Source of the DNA: Nocardiopsis terrae
GTDB lineage: Bacteria > Actinomycetota > Actinomycetes > Streptosporangiales > Streptosporangiaceae
Reading direction: 5' to 3'
Assembly: GCF_014651695.1 (NCBI RefSeq)
Contig: NZ_BMXJ01000006.1
Span: forward strand, 286,741-350,740
Length of the DNA: 64,000 bases
Position 1 is the stretch's first letter; the number at the start of each line of letters is the position of its first letter. Made by a program: the position numbers and the translations under genes. Of this stretch, positions 16,865 through 25,707 are shown in pieces. Below the pieces are notes generated by a model. That model did not search any database. It saw only the letters and a list, made by a program, of their open reading frames with translations, and was not told the origin of the DNA.

Positions 16865-17116
16865 TCAGTTCTGCCTGGCCGAGGACGGGTAGGGCAGCAG
16901 CGCCATCTCCCGGGCGTTCTTGACCGCGGCGGCGATCAGGCGCTGCTGGCGTGCGGTGACGCGGGTGACCCGGCGGCTGCGGATCTTGCCCTTCTCCGAG
17001 ATGAACTTGCGGAGCAGGACGGTGTCCTTGTAGTCGACGTGGTCGGCCTCGCCCAGCGGGTTGGCGAACCTGCGCGGGGCGCCGCGCCCAGTGGAGCGGC
17101 GGGCCTTGGGCGGCAT
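16865..17116 (-). CDS. rpsR: 30S ribosomal protein S18, zinc-independent paralogue
   Basis: This 83-aa S18 contains no cysteine. The conserved core [33 protein letters not shown] is intact. It is transcribed after the CobW-like gene and before rpmB; the 82-bp gap to rpmB contains no L33 gene, although L33 (rpmG) is commonly present in the equivalent actinobacterial cluster. GGTGAGG lies 8 bases before the ATG. Confidence 0.95.
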   Translation of the reverse strand: MPPKARRSTGRGAPRRFANPLGEADHVDYKDTVLLRKFISEKGKIRSRRVTRVTARQQRLIAAAVKNAREMALLPYPSSARQN

Positions 17117-17170
17117 GGGTGTTCCTCACCTTCTCTTGCGGGGTTCGGTCCCCTTCCGGGGGCGGGCTGC

Positions 17171-18286
17171 TCAGATCGCGTCGGCGAAGGGGTCCTCGGC
17201 CAGGGGGCGCCCCGACTCCCCGTCGGTGAGCAGGCAGGAGTCGAGCAGTTCGACCAGCCGGTCGGCGTCCAGGTCGATTCCGGTGAACGCCAGGTGCTGG
17301 CGACGGTCGCCGACGACCGGGTCCCAGTCCAGGAGCGCGGAGGCCCGGCGGGTCTCGGAGACCATGTCGGCGGCGGCCTCGGGCAGGGCGCCCAGCCAGG
17401 GCCCGCCGCTCTCCAGGATCAGGGCGTCGTTGTAGGCGTCCCAGACCAGGAGGGTGTCGGGCCTGCTGGCCAGCCAGATCCGGCCGCGCCCGCGCATCCC
17501 CGAAGCCACGATCCGCTCCAGCGCCTCGTGCAGGCGGACCGGGTGCAGGGGGCGCTTGCGGGTCCACACGAGGGTGCTGACCCGGCCGTCGGACATGTCG
17601 GAGTACTGGGCCCAGGCCGGGTTGAGCCGGTTCGCCGCGCTCTCGGGATCGAAGCGGCCCTCGGTGAGGGCGGCCAGCCCGCCGCCGGGCGGGACCACCA
17701 CGGCGGCCGGGTTGAGGTGTTCGATGATCGCGCGGGCCTCGTCGCGGTGGCGGGAGCCGTGCAGGGTGAGCACCGTGGGGTACTCGATCTGGTGGGCGAG
17801 GACCTCCGCGACGGTCCGTTCGTCCTCCACGGCGATGTCCAGGGACCGGTCGGCCAGGTCGTCGTGGCCGGACAGGTCGGGCAGCAGGCGTTCGGAGTCC
17901 ACCGCGGTGATCACGGCGGCCAGGCGCAGTTCCTCCTGCGAGGCGACGGCCTCGGCCACCGAGCGGGGCTCGACCCCGTCCCAGGCCTCCACCACGCACA
18001 GGGTGTGCTCACCGCGTTCGGCCAGTTCCAGCAGGGTGGGGATCAGGTCCTCGCGCAGGGTGCAGGAGGCGCACAGGTGGTCCAGGTCGACCGGACCGTG
18101 GTCGAGGACGCCCCACCGGTCCCGGGTGACGCGGTGGACGATGCCCTCGGCGATGCCGTCGAGGTCGTGGTGGAGGGCGATGGACCCGGGGACGGTGGTG
18201 ATGAGGTCGTCCACGGTGCTGCGGCGTGCGAGCCGGTGCAGCCCGGAGGCCACGACCACGCGCAGGGGTGGGGTCACTTCTTTCAT
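17171..18286 (-). CDS. CobW/YciC-like GTPase-family protein, Zur-regulated type
   Basis: This 371-aa protein is of the CobW/COG0523 family, which delivers metal (zinc) under starvation. The N-terminal LRVVVASGLHRLARRSTVDDLI occupies the position of the P-loop but lacks the GxxxxGK[ST] pattern, so GTP binding is doubtful. The metal-binding C-x-C-C motif appears as CASC. The C-terminal CobW domain (about 250-360, including RPLHPVRLHEALERI) is present. Other actinobacterial members in the same Zur operon share this degenerate loop as far as I recall. It is the first gene of the operon with rpsR, rpmB and rpsN, starts at ATG 18286 with GGGAGG upstream, and lies 27 bp from the Zur-like palindrome. 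Confidence 0.85.
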   Translation of the reverse strand: MKEVTPPLRVVVASGLHRLARRSTVDDLITTVPGSIALHHDLDGIAEGIVHRVTRDRWGVLDHGPVDLDHLCASCTLREDLIPTLLELAERGEHTLCVVEAWDGVEPRSVAEAVASQEELRLAAVITAVDSERLLPDLSGHDDLADRSLDIAVEDERTVAEVLAHQIEYPTVLTLHGSRHRDEARAIIEHLNPAAVVVPPGGGLAALTEGRFDPESAANRLNPAWAQYSDMSDGRVSTLVWTRKRPLHPVRLHEALERIVASGMRGRGRIWLASRPDTLLVWDAYNDALILESGGPWLGALPEAAADMVSETRRASALLDWDPVVGDRRQHLAFTGIDLDADRLVELLDSCLLTDGESGRPLAEDPFADAI

Positions 18287-18310
18287 CGGGGAAGAACCTC
18301 CCAGTACTGA

Positions 18311-18331
18311 AAACGATAACCATTATCGTAA
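18311..18331 (-). promoter_or_regulatory. Zur box controlling the zinc-starvation operon
   Basis: ACGATAA-CCA-TTATCGT (18313-18329) is a perfect 7-bp inverted repeat in an AT-rich patch, flanked by AAA and AAC. It matches the GATAA..TTATC style of actinobacterial Zur sites and lies 27 bp upstream of the CobW-like start, where binding would block transcription when zinc is replete. Confidence 0.8.
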
Positions 18332-18448
18332 CGCACGCGCGCGGTCCCCGGGACCGGCAGGGCAGGGGAGATCACGGAGGCGGGGACGCGCCGGGGCGGG
18401 CGGCGGTCCGGCCGAGGGCCCCGGGGTCGGCCCCGGACCGGGGCGCGT

Positions 18449-19300
18449 TCAGTCCCGGGGGCCGTAGCCGTCCGCGAGCGCGCGCAGCACCTCGGAACAG
18501 CCGTCTTCGACCGTCAGGGCCGCGACGTCGTCCATCCGGGTCGCGCCACGGTTGAGGATCACCACGGGTTTTCCCTGGCCGGCGGCGTGCTTGACGAACC
18601 TCCGGCCGGAGAAGACCGTCAGCGAGGAGCCCGCCACCAGCAGACCGGACGCCCGGTCCACCAGGGCGTACGCCTCCAGGACCCGGGGTTTGGGCACGTT
18701 CTCGCCGAAGTACACGATGTCCGGTTTGAGGACGCCGCCGCAGGAGGAGCAGTCGGCCACCCGGAACCCCTCGGTGGAGGCCAGCACGGCGTCGGCGTCC
18801 GGGGCCACCTCGATGTCGGCCACCCGTTCGGCGAAGTCGGGGTTGAGTTCGGTGAGGCGCTCCGCCAGCTCCTCGCGGCCGGTCACCGTGCGGCAGCCCA
18901 GGCAGATCACCCGGTCGTAGCGCCCGTGCAGGTCGATGACCCGGCGGCTGCCCGCGACCCCGTGCAGGGTGTCGACGTTCTGGGTGATGACCCCGGACAC
19001 CACCCCCGCGCCTTCGAGGTCGGCGAGGGCGAGGTGGCCGTCGTTGGGGCGGGTGTGCTCGACGTGGCGCCAGCCGACGTGGTTACGGGCCCAGTAGTGG
19101 CGCCGGAACGCGGCGTCGCCGACGAACTCCTGGTAGGTCATGGGTTTGCGCGGCGGTGAGTCCGGGCCCCGGTAGTCGGGGATACCCGAGTCCGTCGACA
19201 TCCCCGCGCCGGTCAGCGCGACCACGGGCCCTCTGCCGAGGACCTCGCGCATCCGGGCGGCGGCCTCACCGGGACCGCGGACGTGGAGCGTGTTCGTCAC
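18449..19300 (-). CDS. Sir2-family NAD-dependent protein deacylase
   Basis: This 283-aa sirtuin carries the NAD-binding GAGMSTDSGIPDYRGP (about residues 31-46), the TQNVDTLH motif, the catalytic HGRYDRV histidine, and four zinc cysteines in the pairs CLGC and CSSC. It removes acyl groups from lysines using NAD. GTG at 19300 is chosen over far upstream starts because the family begins there. There is almost no Shine-Dalgarno, and TACCCT (19307-19312, minus strand) lies 6 bases upstream, so the mRNA is probably leaderless. Confidence 0.9.
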   Translation of the reverse strand: MTNTLHVRGPGEAAARMREVLGRGPVVALTGAGMSTDSGIPDYRGPDSPPRKPMTYQEFVGDAAFRRHYWARNHVGWRHVEHTRPNDGHLALADLEGAGVVSGVITQNVDTLHGVAGSRRVIDLHGRYDRVICLGCRTVTGREELAERLTELNPDFAERVADIEVAPDADAVLASTEGFRVADCSSCGGVLKPDIVYFGENVPKPRVLEAYALVDRASGLLVAGSSLTVFSGRRFVKHAAGQGKPVVILNRGATRMDDVAALTVEDGCSEVLRALADGYGPRD

Positions 19301-19392
19301 CCTTCGAGGGTATGCCGTCGCGGCCGACCGCTTCCGCCGCAGGTGCCCGGGCCGACAGGGTGCCCGCTGCTTCCTAGAACAGCTGACCCGCG

Positions 19393-19450
19393 GTGATCTT
19401 GCTACCAGGGGCGATTTCGGCGCCGAACTTGCCCCTGGTAGCAAGATCAC
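19393..19450. repeat. 58-bp near-perfect palindrome
   Basis: Arms 19393-19421 and 19422-19450 match at 27 of 29 positions without a spacer; the outer 20 bp are perfect and the centre is CGGCGCCG. It starts 93 bp upstream of the sirtuin start and ends 156 bp past the stop of the next leftward gene. It could be a terminator for that gene or a copy of a dispersed palindromic element. I see no second copy in the window. Confidence 0.8.
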
Positions 19451-19605
19451 GGCGAAGAAGGGGGGCCCAAACCTGCTCGGGCTCTTCACGGCTGACCACC
19501 ACGCGCCCCACCTGGCCGGGCCCGATGAGGGGAGACCCGACAGCGAATCAGGGGCAGTCCGTGCGATACGGGCCCGGTACGGGTCCGCCCCGTGCCGAAC
19601 CGAAC

Positions 19606-19881
19606 TCAGAGGGCGAGAAGGAGGGACAGGGCGGCGGCGGCGAGGGCGGCCCCGAGGGAAACGTAGAACACACCGGTCCTCATGGAGGCGAGGAGAAGAG
19701 CCGCCACCATCGCGGTGAGGAGGGTGAAGTTCTGGAGCCCGCTCTTGGTGAGCTCCACGTCCTGCCTGCCGGCCCGGGCGGCCTCCTCGGAGTCCAGCGG
19801 GCTGAAGGAGGCGCCGACGACGAGCAGGGACAGGGACACCAGCAGGTACACCCAGGCCGCGGGAACCCTCGACCTCTCCAT
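19606..19881 (-). CDS. Small membrane protein, function unknown
   Basis: This 91-aa protein has three hydrophobic segments (about 10-25, 52-66 and 70-90) separated by a charged loop with SPLDSEEAARAGRQD. I do not recognise the family. It starts one base after the stop of the preceding small membrane gene on the same strand, so the two are very likely co-translated and may form a complex. Confidence 0.65.
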   Translation of the reverse strand: MERSRVPAAWVYLLVSLSLLVVGASFSPLDSEEAARAGRQDVELTKSGLQNFTLLTAMVAALLLASMRTGVFYVSLGAALAAAALSLLLAL

Positions 19882-19882
19882 G

Positions 19883-20152
19883 TCAGGTCACCCCCAGGAG
19901 GAATCCGAAGCAGACGACCGAGAAGGACGCACAGATGATCAGTGGAGCCCTGTGGCGCCACATGAGGCGAAAGGCGAGAAGTTGGAGTACGAGCGAGAAC
20001 GACACGAGAACGTGCGCCAGTTCGTACTCCGCGAGTCGCACGTACTCATCGAAATAAGTCCCGTTCCAGTACGCCCAGTTCTCCTCCATCAGCCCCAAGG
20101 CGAGGAGGAGGAGTGAAAGGAACAGGAGGACCAGGTAGAACGACACCCTCAT
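19883..20152 (-). CDS. Small membrane protein, function unknown
   Basis: This 89-aa protein starts MRVSFYLVLLFLSLLLLALGL and has three hydrophobic segments; the loop after the first has an acidic, aromatic stretch (EENWAYWNGTYFDEYVRLAEYE). GGAGAGGG precedes the ATG at 20152. It is the first gene of a two-gene unit with the adjacent small membrane protein. No family is recognised. A long reading frame across the region up to 20740 is an artefact of the opposing codon bias. Confidence 0.65.
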   Translation of the reverse strand: MRVSFYLVLLFLSLLLLALGLMEENWAYWNGTYFDEYVRLAEYELAHVLVSFSLVLQLLAFRLMWRHRAPLIICASFSVVCFGFLLGVT

Positions 20153-20310
20153 GGAGCCCTCTCCGAACCTCGTCCGATCCGGTGCCCGGACATCGTGACC
20201 CCACCGTGGCCGGTACAGCAGCGGCCCCAGACCGGGACTCCGGACCGGGCGGCCGCACGCCGTAGGGCCCGAGCCCCGGTGCGGGGCCGCCCACCGGGCC
20301 CGTCGGCAGC

Positions 20311-20337
20311 GGCCACGGGCCGCGCCGCCCCGTGGCC
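20311..20337 (-). terminator. Stem-loop after the PIG-L deacetylase gene
   Basis: A perfect 9-bp stem, GGCCACGGG/CCCGTGGCC (arms 20311-20319 and 20329-20337), sits 15 bp past the deacetylase stop. Confidence 0.6.
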
Positions 20338-20351
20338 CCGTTCGACCGTGG

Positions 20352-21065
20352 TCAGGCGGTGTGGACGATCTGGAAGACCTCGGCCAGAGCGCCCTCGGGC
20401 AGGCCCGCCTCGGCGGCGTTGGCCGCCATCCACTGGCGCAACATCGGTTCGAGTTCGGTGATGTCGCCGATCTGGCTCTCGTGCGAGGCCAGCGCCGCCA
20501 TCTTGCGGTCGAAGACCCCGGTGATGTCCGAGTGGTGGTTGGCCTTGGGGCCTCCGGCGACCCACACCTCGGGGACGGTCCACGGGGCCAGCCCCTCCTC
20601 GGCGAGGAGTTCGCGGTGCGCGTGCGGGTTGCGCGCGTCCGGGTAGACCGCGTTGAGCGCCGCCTCCCCGGTGGCCATGTGGTCGGGGTGGCTGGCGGCG
20701 ATGCTGTCCCAGTCCCGCTCGGGGCTGGGGATGACCACACGCTGGGGCCGCACCTGCCGGATGACGCGGGAGACGTCGCGGCGCAGACCGAGCGAGGCGA
20801 CCACCCGCCCGTCCGGGTAGCCGAGGAAACGCACGTCCTTGACCCCGACCTCGGCCGCGGCCCGGCGCTGCTCCTCCCGGCGCATCGCCGCGATCTCCGA
20901 GCTGTCCAGGGTGATCTCGTCCCCGCCGGCCTCGCCGTCGGTGACCATCAGATAGACCACCTCGGTCCCGGCGCCGGTCCACAGGGCCACGGTCCCCGCA
21001 CAGGCGAAGTCGGCGTCGTCGGGGTGGGCCATCACGACCAGTGCTCGTTCGGGCACGTCAGCCAC
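20352..21065 (-). CDS. PIG-L family GlcNAc-type deacetylase (LmbE-like)
   Basis: This 237-aa protein has the LmbE/PIG-L zinc site AHPDDAD near residue 13, a second motif HPDH in SHPDHMATGEA, and PSPERDWD. Members hydrolyse N-acetyl groups from sugar conjugates, as MshB and Mca do in mycothiol metabolism or as lipid deacetylases. The GTG at 21065 is chosen because AAAGGAG lies 5 bases upstream and the first strand follows directly. It is flanked by terminators on both sides and so is transcribed alone. Substrate is unknown; a mycothiol role is possible but not shown. Confidence 0.85.
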   Translation of the reverse strand: MADVPERALVVMAHPDDADFACAGTVALWTGAGTEVVYLMVTDGEAGGDEITLDSSEIAAMRREEQRRAAAEVGVKDVRFLGYPDGRVVASLGLRRDVSRVIRQVRPQRVVIPSPERDWDSIAASHPDHMATGEAALNAVYPDARNPHAHRELLAEEGLAPWTVPEVWVAGGPKANHHSDITGVFDRKMAALASHESQIGDITELEPMLRQWMAANAAEAGLPEGALAEVFQIVHTA

Positions 21066-21163
21066 CGGGGCTCCTTTCGCTGCGGGTGTTCCCGCGTTTT
21101 CGAGGTCGCCCCCATCGTACGAACCGCCTCCCCGCGGCGCTTCCCGTTTTCCGCCGGGCAGCC

Positions 21164-21189
21164 GGCCCTGTCCGGAACCGGACAGGGCC
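21164..21189 (-). terminator. Terminator of the pyruvate carboxylase gene
   Basis: GGCCCTGTCCGG and CCGGACAGGGCC (21164-21175 and 21178-21189) form a perfect 12-bp stem about 110 bp past the pyc stop. Confidence 0.65.
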
Positions 21190-21297
21190 GCGCCCGGCCT
21201 CCGCGGGATCGCGCCCGCACCCCGCACGGACACGGACGGCCCCGGCCGGACCGCCCCGCACCGGGGACGGGCCGGCCGGGGCCGGGAAGCGCCTGCC

Positions 21298-24200
21298 TCA
21301 GCCCAGCTGGACGATCAGGTCGCCGCCCTCCACCCGGCGGACGCCGTCGACGGCCAACCGGGAGACCACACCGTCCTGCGAGGCGGTGATCGAGGCCTCC
21401 ATCTTCATCGCCTCGATGGTGGCGACCGTGTCACCGGCCTTGACCTCGTCGCCCACGGCCACGACCGGGGTGACCACGCCCGCGAAGGGCGCCGCTACCT
21501 GCGAGGGGTCGTTCCGGTCGGCCTTCTCCGCCTCGGGCACGTCCGAGGCCAGCGACCGGTCCCGGATGTGCAGCGGCCTCAGCTGGTCGTTGAGGGTGGT
21601 CATGACGGTGCGCATGCCGCGCTCGTCCGCCTCGCTCACCGCCTGGAGCCCGATGAGCAGCCGCACACCCGGCTCCAGGTCCACGACGTGCTCCTCGCCC
21701 TCGCGCAGACCGTAGAAGAAGTCCTTGCTGTCCAGCACGCTCGTGTCGCCGTAGGCGGCGCGGTGCGACTCGAACTCCTTCGTCGGCCCCGCGAACAGCA
21801 GCCGGTTGAGCGTGGCGCGCGGCTCCTCGGCCAGACCGGCCCGGTCCGTCTCGGTGAGCGGGGTGGTCTCGCGGGCCTCGCCGCGCCCGCGCAGCGCCTT
21901 GGTGCGGAACGGCTCGGGCCACTCGCCCGGGGGGACCCCCAGCTCGCCGCGGAGGAAGCCCACCACCGAGTCGGGCACGTCGAACCGGTCCGGGTCCTTC
22001 TCGAACTCCTCGGGGGAGACCCCGGCGCCCACCAGGTGCAGGGCCAGGTCGCCCACCACCTTGGAGGAGGGGGTCACCTTCACCAGGCGGCCCAGCATCC
22101 GGTCGGCGGCGGCGTACATCGCCTCGATGTCCTCGAACCGGTCGCCCAGCCCCAGCGCGATGGCCTGCGTGCGCAGGTTGGAAAGCTGGCCGCCGGGGAT
22201 CTCGTGGTGGTAGACCCGGCCGGTCGGGGAGGCCAGACCCGCCTCGAACGGCGCGTACACCCGGCGCACCGCCTCCCAGTACGGCTCCAGCTCGTTGACC
22301 GCGTCCAGGGACAGCCCGGTGGGGGTGTCGGAGTGGTCGAAGGCGGCCACGATCGCCGACAGCGACGGCTGCGAGGTGGTGCCCGCCATCGACGCCACGG
22401 CGCCGTCCACGGCGTCAGCGCCCGCGTTGACCGCCGCCAGGTAGGTGGCGAGCTGGCCGCCCGCGGTGTCGTGCGTGTGCACGTGGACCGGCAGGTCGAA
22501 CTCGCTCCGCAGTGCGCTGACCAGGCGGGAGGCGGCCGGGGCGCGCAGCAGCCCGGCCATGTCCTTGATGGCGAGCACGTGCGCGCCGGACTCCACGATC
22601 CGTTCCGCCAGCTTCAGGTAGTAGTCCAGCGTGTACAGCTTCTCCGACGGGTCCGACAGGTCGGCGGTGTAGCACAGCGCCACCTCGGCCACCCCGGTGC
22701 CGGTCTCGCGGACCGCGTCGATCGCCGGGCGCATCTGCTCGACGTCGTTGAGGGCGTCGAAGATCCGGAAGACGTCCACACCGGTCGCGGCGGCCTCACG
22801 CACGAACGCGTTGGTGACCTCGGTGGGGTAGGGCGTGTACCCGACCGTGTTGCGGCCGCGCAGCAGCATCTGCAGGGCCACGTTGGGCACGGCCTCGCGC
22901 AGTGCCGCGAGCCGTTCCCACGGGTCCTCGGCGAGGAACCGCAGCGCCACGTCGTAGGTCGCGCCGCCCCAGCACTCCAGGGAGAGGAGTTCGGGCAGGG
23001 TGTGCGCCACGGCGGGCGCCGCCGCGAGCAGGTCCTGGGTGCGCACCCGGGTGGCCAGCAGCGACTGGTGGGCGTCCCGGAAGGTGGTGTCGGTGACCCC
23101 CAGGGTGTCGGAGGAGCGCAGCCACCGCGCGAACCCCTCGGGGCCCAGTTCGGCCAGGCGCTGCCTGGACCCGGCGGGAGGGGTGCCCTCGGGCACGGCG
23201 GGCAGCTTGGCGACCGGGTCGATCAGCTGCGGGCGCTCACCGTGCGGCTTGTTCACCGTCACGTCGGCCAGGTAGGTGAGCAGGCGGGTGCCCCGGTCCG
23301 CGGAGGGGCGCGCGGTCAGCAGCTGGGGGCGCTCCTCGATGAAGGAGGTGGTGGCCCGGCCCTGACGGAAGTCCTCGTCCTCCAGTACCGCCTGGAGGAA
23401 GGGGATGTTGGTGGAGATACCGCGGATACGGAACTCGGCGACCGCGCGCTGGGCCCGGCTCACCGCCGTGGCGAAGTCGCGGCCCCGGCAGGTGAGCTTG
23501 ACCAGCAGGGAGTCGAAGTAGGCGCTGACCTCCGAACCGGCCGCCGCGGTTCCGCCGTCCAGGCGGATCCCCGAACCGCCGGGGGAGCGGTAGGCGCTGA
23601 TCGTCCCGGTGTCGGGCCGGAACCCGTTGGCCGGGTCCTCGGTGGTGATGCGGCACTGCAGGGCGGCGCCGTGCAGCACGATCGCGTCCTGGGACAGGCC
23701 CAGGTCGGCGAGGGTCGCACCGGAGGCGATCCGGATCTGCGACTGCACGAGGTCGACGTCGGTGACCTCCTCGGTCACCGTGTGCTCCACCTGGATGCGC
23801 GGGTTGAGCTCGATGAACACGTGCTGGCCGTCCCGGCCCACCAGGAACTCGACCGTGCCCGCGTTGCGGTAGCCCAGCTCCCGGGCCAGGCGCACCGCGT
23901 CGGCGCACATCCGGTCGCGCAGCTCGGGGTCGAGGTTGGGCGCCGGGGCCAGCTCCACGACCTTCTGGTGCCGCCGCTGCACCGAGCAGTCGCGCTCGTA
24001 CAGGTGGATGACGTCCTCGCCGTCGGAGAGGATCTGCACCTCGATGTGGCGCGGGTCCACCACGGCGCGCTCCAGGAACACCGTGGGGTCGCCGAAGGCC
24101 GTCTCGGCCTCGCGCATGGCAGCCTCGATGGACTCCCGGAGCGCGCCGGCCGTGTCCACGCGGCGCATCCCCCGGCCGCCGCCGCCCGCCACGGCCTTGA

Positions 24201-24669
24201 CGAAGATGGGGAAGCCGATCTCTTCGGCGGCGGTGAGCAGCCCGTCCACGTCGGTGGAGGGCTCGGTGGAGTCCAGGACCGGGACGCCCGCGCGCTTGGC
24301 GGCGGCGATGGCGGTCGCCTTGTTTCCGGTCAGCTCCAGGACCTCGGCGGGCGGGCCGACGAAGGTGATGCCCGCCTCCGCGCAGGCCCGGGCCAGGTCG
24401 GGGTTCTCGGAGAGGAAACCGTACCCGGGGTAGACGGCGTCGGCGCCCGCCTCCCGCGCGGCGCGGACGATCTCGTCGACCGACAGGTACGCCCGGACGG
24501 GGTGCCCGGGCTCACCGATCTGGTAGGCCTCGTCGGCCTTGAGCCGGTGCAGTGAGTGGCGGTCCTCGTGGGGGAAGACCGCGACGGTCCGCGCCCCCAG
24601 TTCGTGTCCCGCGCGCAGTGCGCGGATCGCGATCTCACCGCGGTTGGCCACCAGTATCTTCTCGAACAT
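21298..24669 (-). CDS. pyc: Pyruvate carboxylase
   Basis: This 1123-aa multidomain enzyme makes oxaloacetate from pyruvate, bicarbonate and ATP to refill the TCA cycle. Domain order is biotin carboxylase (1-450; MFEKILVANRGEIAIRALRA, then the glycine-rich GGGGRGMRRV and ECSVQRRHQK-like ERDCSVQRRHQK), carboxyltransferase (about 510-800; LECWGGATYDVALRFL and VHTHDTAG metal site), allosteric/linker region, and the C-terminal biotinyl domain with AMKME near residue 1088. Length equals that of other single-chain pyruvate carboxylases. ATG at 24669 has AGGAGG upstream. It appears to be monocistronic with a strong terminator. Confidence 0.97.
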   Translation of the reverse strand: MFEKILVANRGEIAIRALRAGHELGARTVAVFPHEDRHSLHRLKADEAYQIGEPGHPVRAYLSVDEIVRAAREAGADAVYPGYGFLSENPDLARACAEAGITFVGPPAEVLELTGNKATAIAAAKRAGVPVLDSTEPSTDVDGLLTAAEEIGFPIFVKAVAGGGGRGMRRVDTAGALRESIEAAMREAETAFGDPTVFLERAVVDPRHIEVQILSDGEDVIHLYERDCSVQRRHQKVVELAPAPNLDPELRDRMCADAVRLARELGYRNAGTVEFLVGRDGQHVFIELNPRIQVEHTVTEEVTDVDLVQSQIRIASGATLADLGLSQDAIVLHGAALQCRITTEDPANGFRPDTGTISAYRSPGGSGIRLDGGTAAAGSEVSAYFDSLLVKLTCRGRDFATAVSRAQRAVAEFRIRGISTNIPFLQAVLEDEDFRQGRATTSFIEERPQLLTARPSADRGTRLLTYLADVTVNKPHGERPQLIDPVAKLPAVPEGTPPAGSRQRLAELGPEGFARWLRSSDTLGVTDTTFRDAHQSLLATRVRTQDLLAAAPAVAHTLPELLSLECWGGATYDVALRFLAEDPWERLAALREAVPNVALQMLLRGRNTVGYTPYPTEVTNAFVREAAATGVDVFRIFDALNDVEQMRPAIDAVRETGTGVAEVALCYTADLSDPSEKLYTLDYYLKLAERIVESGAHVLAIKDMAGLLRAPAASRLVSALRSEFDLPVHVHTHDTAGGQLATYLAAVNAGADAVDGAVASMAGTTSQPSLSAIVAAFDHSDTPTGLSLDAVNELEPYWEAVRRVYAPFEAGLASPTGRVYHHEIPGGQLSNLRTQAIALGLGDRFEDIEAMYAAADRMLGRLVKVTPSSKVVGDLALHLVGAGVSPEEFEKDPDRFDVPDSVVGFLRGELGVPPGEWPEPFRTKALRGRGEARETTPLTETDRAGLAEEPRATLNRLLFAGPTKEFESHRAAYGDTSVLDSKDFFYGLREGEEHVVDLEPGVRLLIGLQAVSEADERGMRTVMTTLNDQLRPLHIRDRSLASDVPEAEKADRNDPSQVAAPFAGVVTPVVAVGDEVKAGDTVATIEAMKMEASITASQDGVVSRLAVDGVRRVEGGDLIVQLG

Positions 24670-24935
24670 GCCGGATGCCTCCTGGACTCCGTGGTGCGGT
24701 GCTGGCATGGTCCGGCTCCGTTGCCGGTGGCCGCGCCGGGGTACCGCTCCGTGGAAGCGGTGCCCAGGCGGGGCCCGGAGGAACCCTAACGAGAAAGGTC
24801 GGCGGCGTGTGCGGGTGGGGTTGCCCCGGCGCCGTTTCGCGGTGTGTTCAGGCGTTTGGGGAGGTCGGGCCGGAGAGGGCCCGCCGGTCCGCCGGTGGGA
24901 TGAGTGGAGGTGTCGCCGATACCGTCCGGAGCCTT

Positions 24936-25637
24936 TCAGCCCGGGTGGTGAGCCGGAGCATCCCGGAGGCGGGGGCCGGGCTCTCCGGTTCCGGTTCCCC
25001 GGGGGAGCGGTCCCAGGCCGTCGCCGACGGTGGTGAGGGCTTTCCGGACCAGGGCGGTCATGCTTTCACCGTGCCCCTCGTCGGAGGCGAGCTGTTCCGC
25101 GGCCACTCTCAGCGCCACGTTGATCGCGGCGGCCTGGACCCGTACGGACAGGGTGTCGGGTGCGGCTCCGGCGCGTTCCGCGACGGCCTCGGCGAAGACG
25201 CCCTCGGCGGTCTGGTGGACCGTCAGCCACACTGCCATCAGCCCGGGTTCGGTACGGGTCATCCGGATGAGGTCGATCGTCGGGGCGCCCAGCGCTGTCC
25301 GGCCGTCCTCGTCCAGGGCGCCCGAACGCTCCAGGTGCTCGGCGAGTGAGAGGTCGGCGGGCCACGAGCGCAGTCGGTCCGCCATGAGGTCGAGTCCGCT
25401 GGTGAGCAGCGGGCGCACACAGCTCTCCTTGCTCGGGAAGTACCGCCACAGGGTCCGGGTGGAGATCCCGAGTTCGCGGGCGATGTCGTCCCCCGTGGTC
25501 GCGGTCACCCCCTTGGCGGTGAACAGCTCCACGGCGGCGCGGGCGATCTGCATGCGCATGATCTCCCGGCGTCGCCTGCTCATGGGCGGCCTACCCCGGC
25601 CCGGTGGTGCGGGGGAGGGGTTCGGGGTACGGGGCAC
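24936..25637 (-). CDS. TetR-family repressor
   Basis: This 233-aa regulator has a TetR N-terminus with the helix-turn-helix region VTATTGDDIARELGISTRTLWRYFPSKE (about residues 44-71) and a C-terminal ligand domain. The first 18 residues are proline-rich; a start at ATG 25583 is an alternative, but GTG 25637 has GGAGGAGGG upstream. It is divergent from an SDR oxidoreductase and three related repeats fill the promoter region between them, so it most likely represses that gene and itself. Confidence 0.85.
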   Translation of the reverse strand: MPRTPNPSPAPPGRGRPPMSRRRREIMRMQIARAAVELFTAKGVTATTGDDIARELGISTRTLWRYFPSKESCVRPLLTSGLDLMADRLRSWPADLSLAEHLERSGALDEDGRTALGAPTIDLIRMTRTEPGLMAVWLTVHQTAEGVFAEAVAERAGAAPDTLSVRVQAAAINVALRVAAEQLASDEGHGESMTALVRKALTTVGDGLGPLPRGTGTGEPGPRLRDAPAHHPG

Positions 25638-25707
25638 GTGCCCTCCTCCGTGTGGCTTCTCGGCGGTCCCAACTCTACTGACCTGGGGGTCCCATCACAG
25701 AATAATT

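Noticed and set aside
15293..18310. Very long plus-strand open frame (about 1000 codons) over the ribosomal protein operon
   Set aside because: It is a shadow of GC-biased minus-strand genes (S14, L28, S18, CobW-like); its product is low-complexity Arg/Gly/Pro sequence with no family features.
21568..24555. Long plus-strand frame opposite pyruvate carboxylase
   Set aside because: It is a codon-bias shadow; composition is Gly/His/Val/Gln-rich and nothing matches a family, while the minus strand encodes a complete pyc.
24666..24935. Gene between pyc and the TetR gene
   Set aside because: Frames here overlap the 5' region of pyc or the end of TetR and show no protein-like composition.
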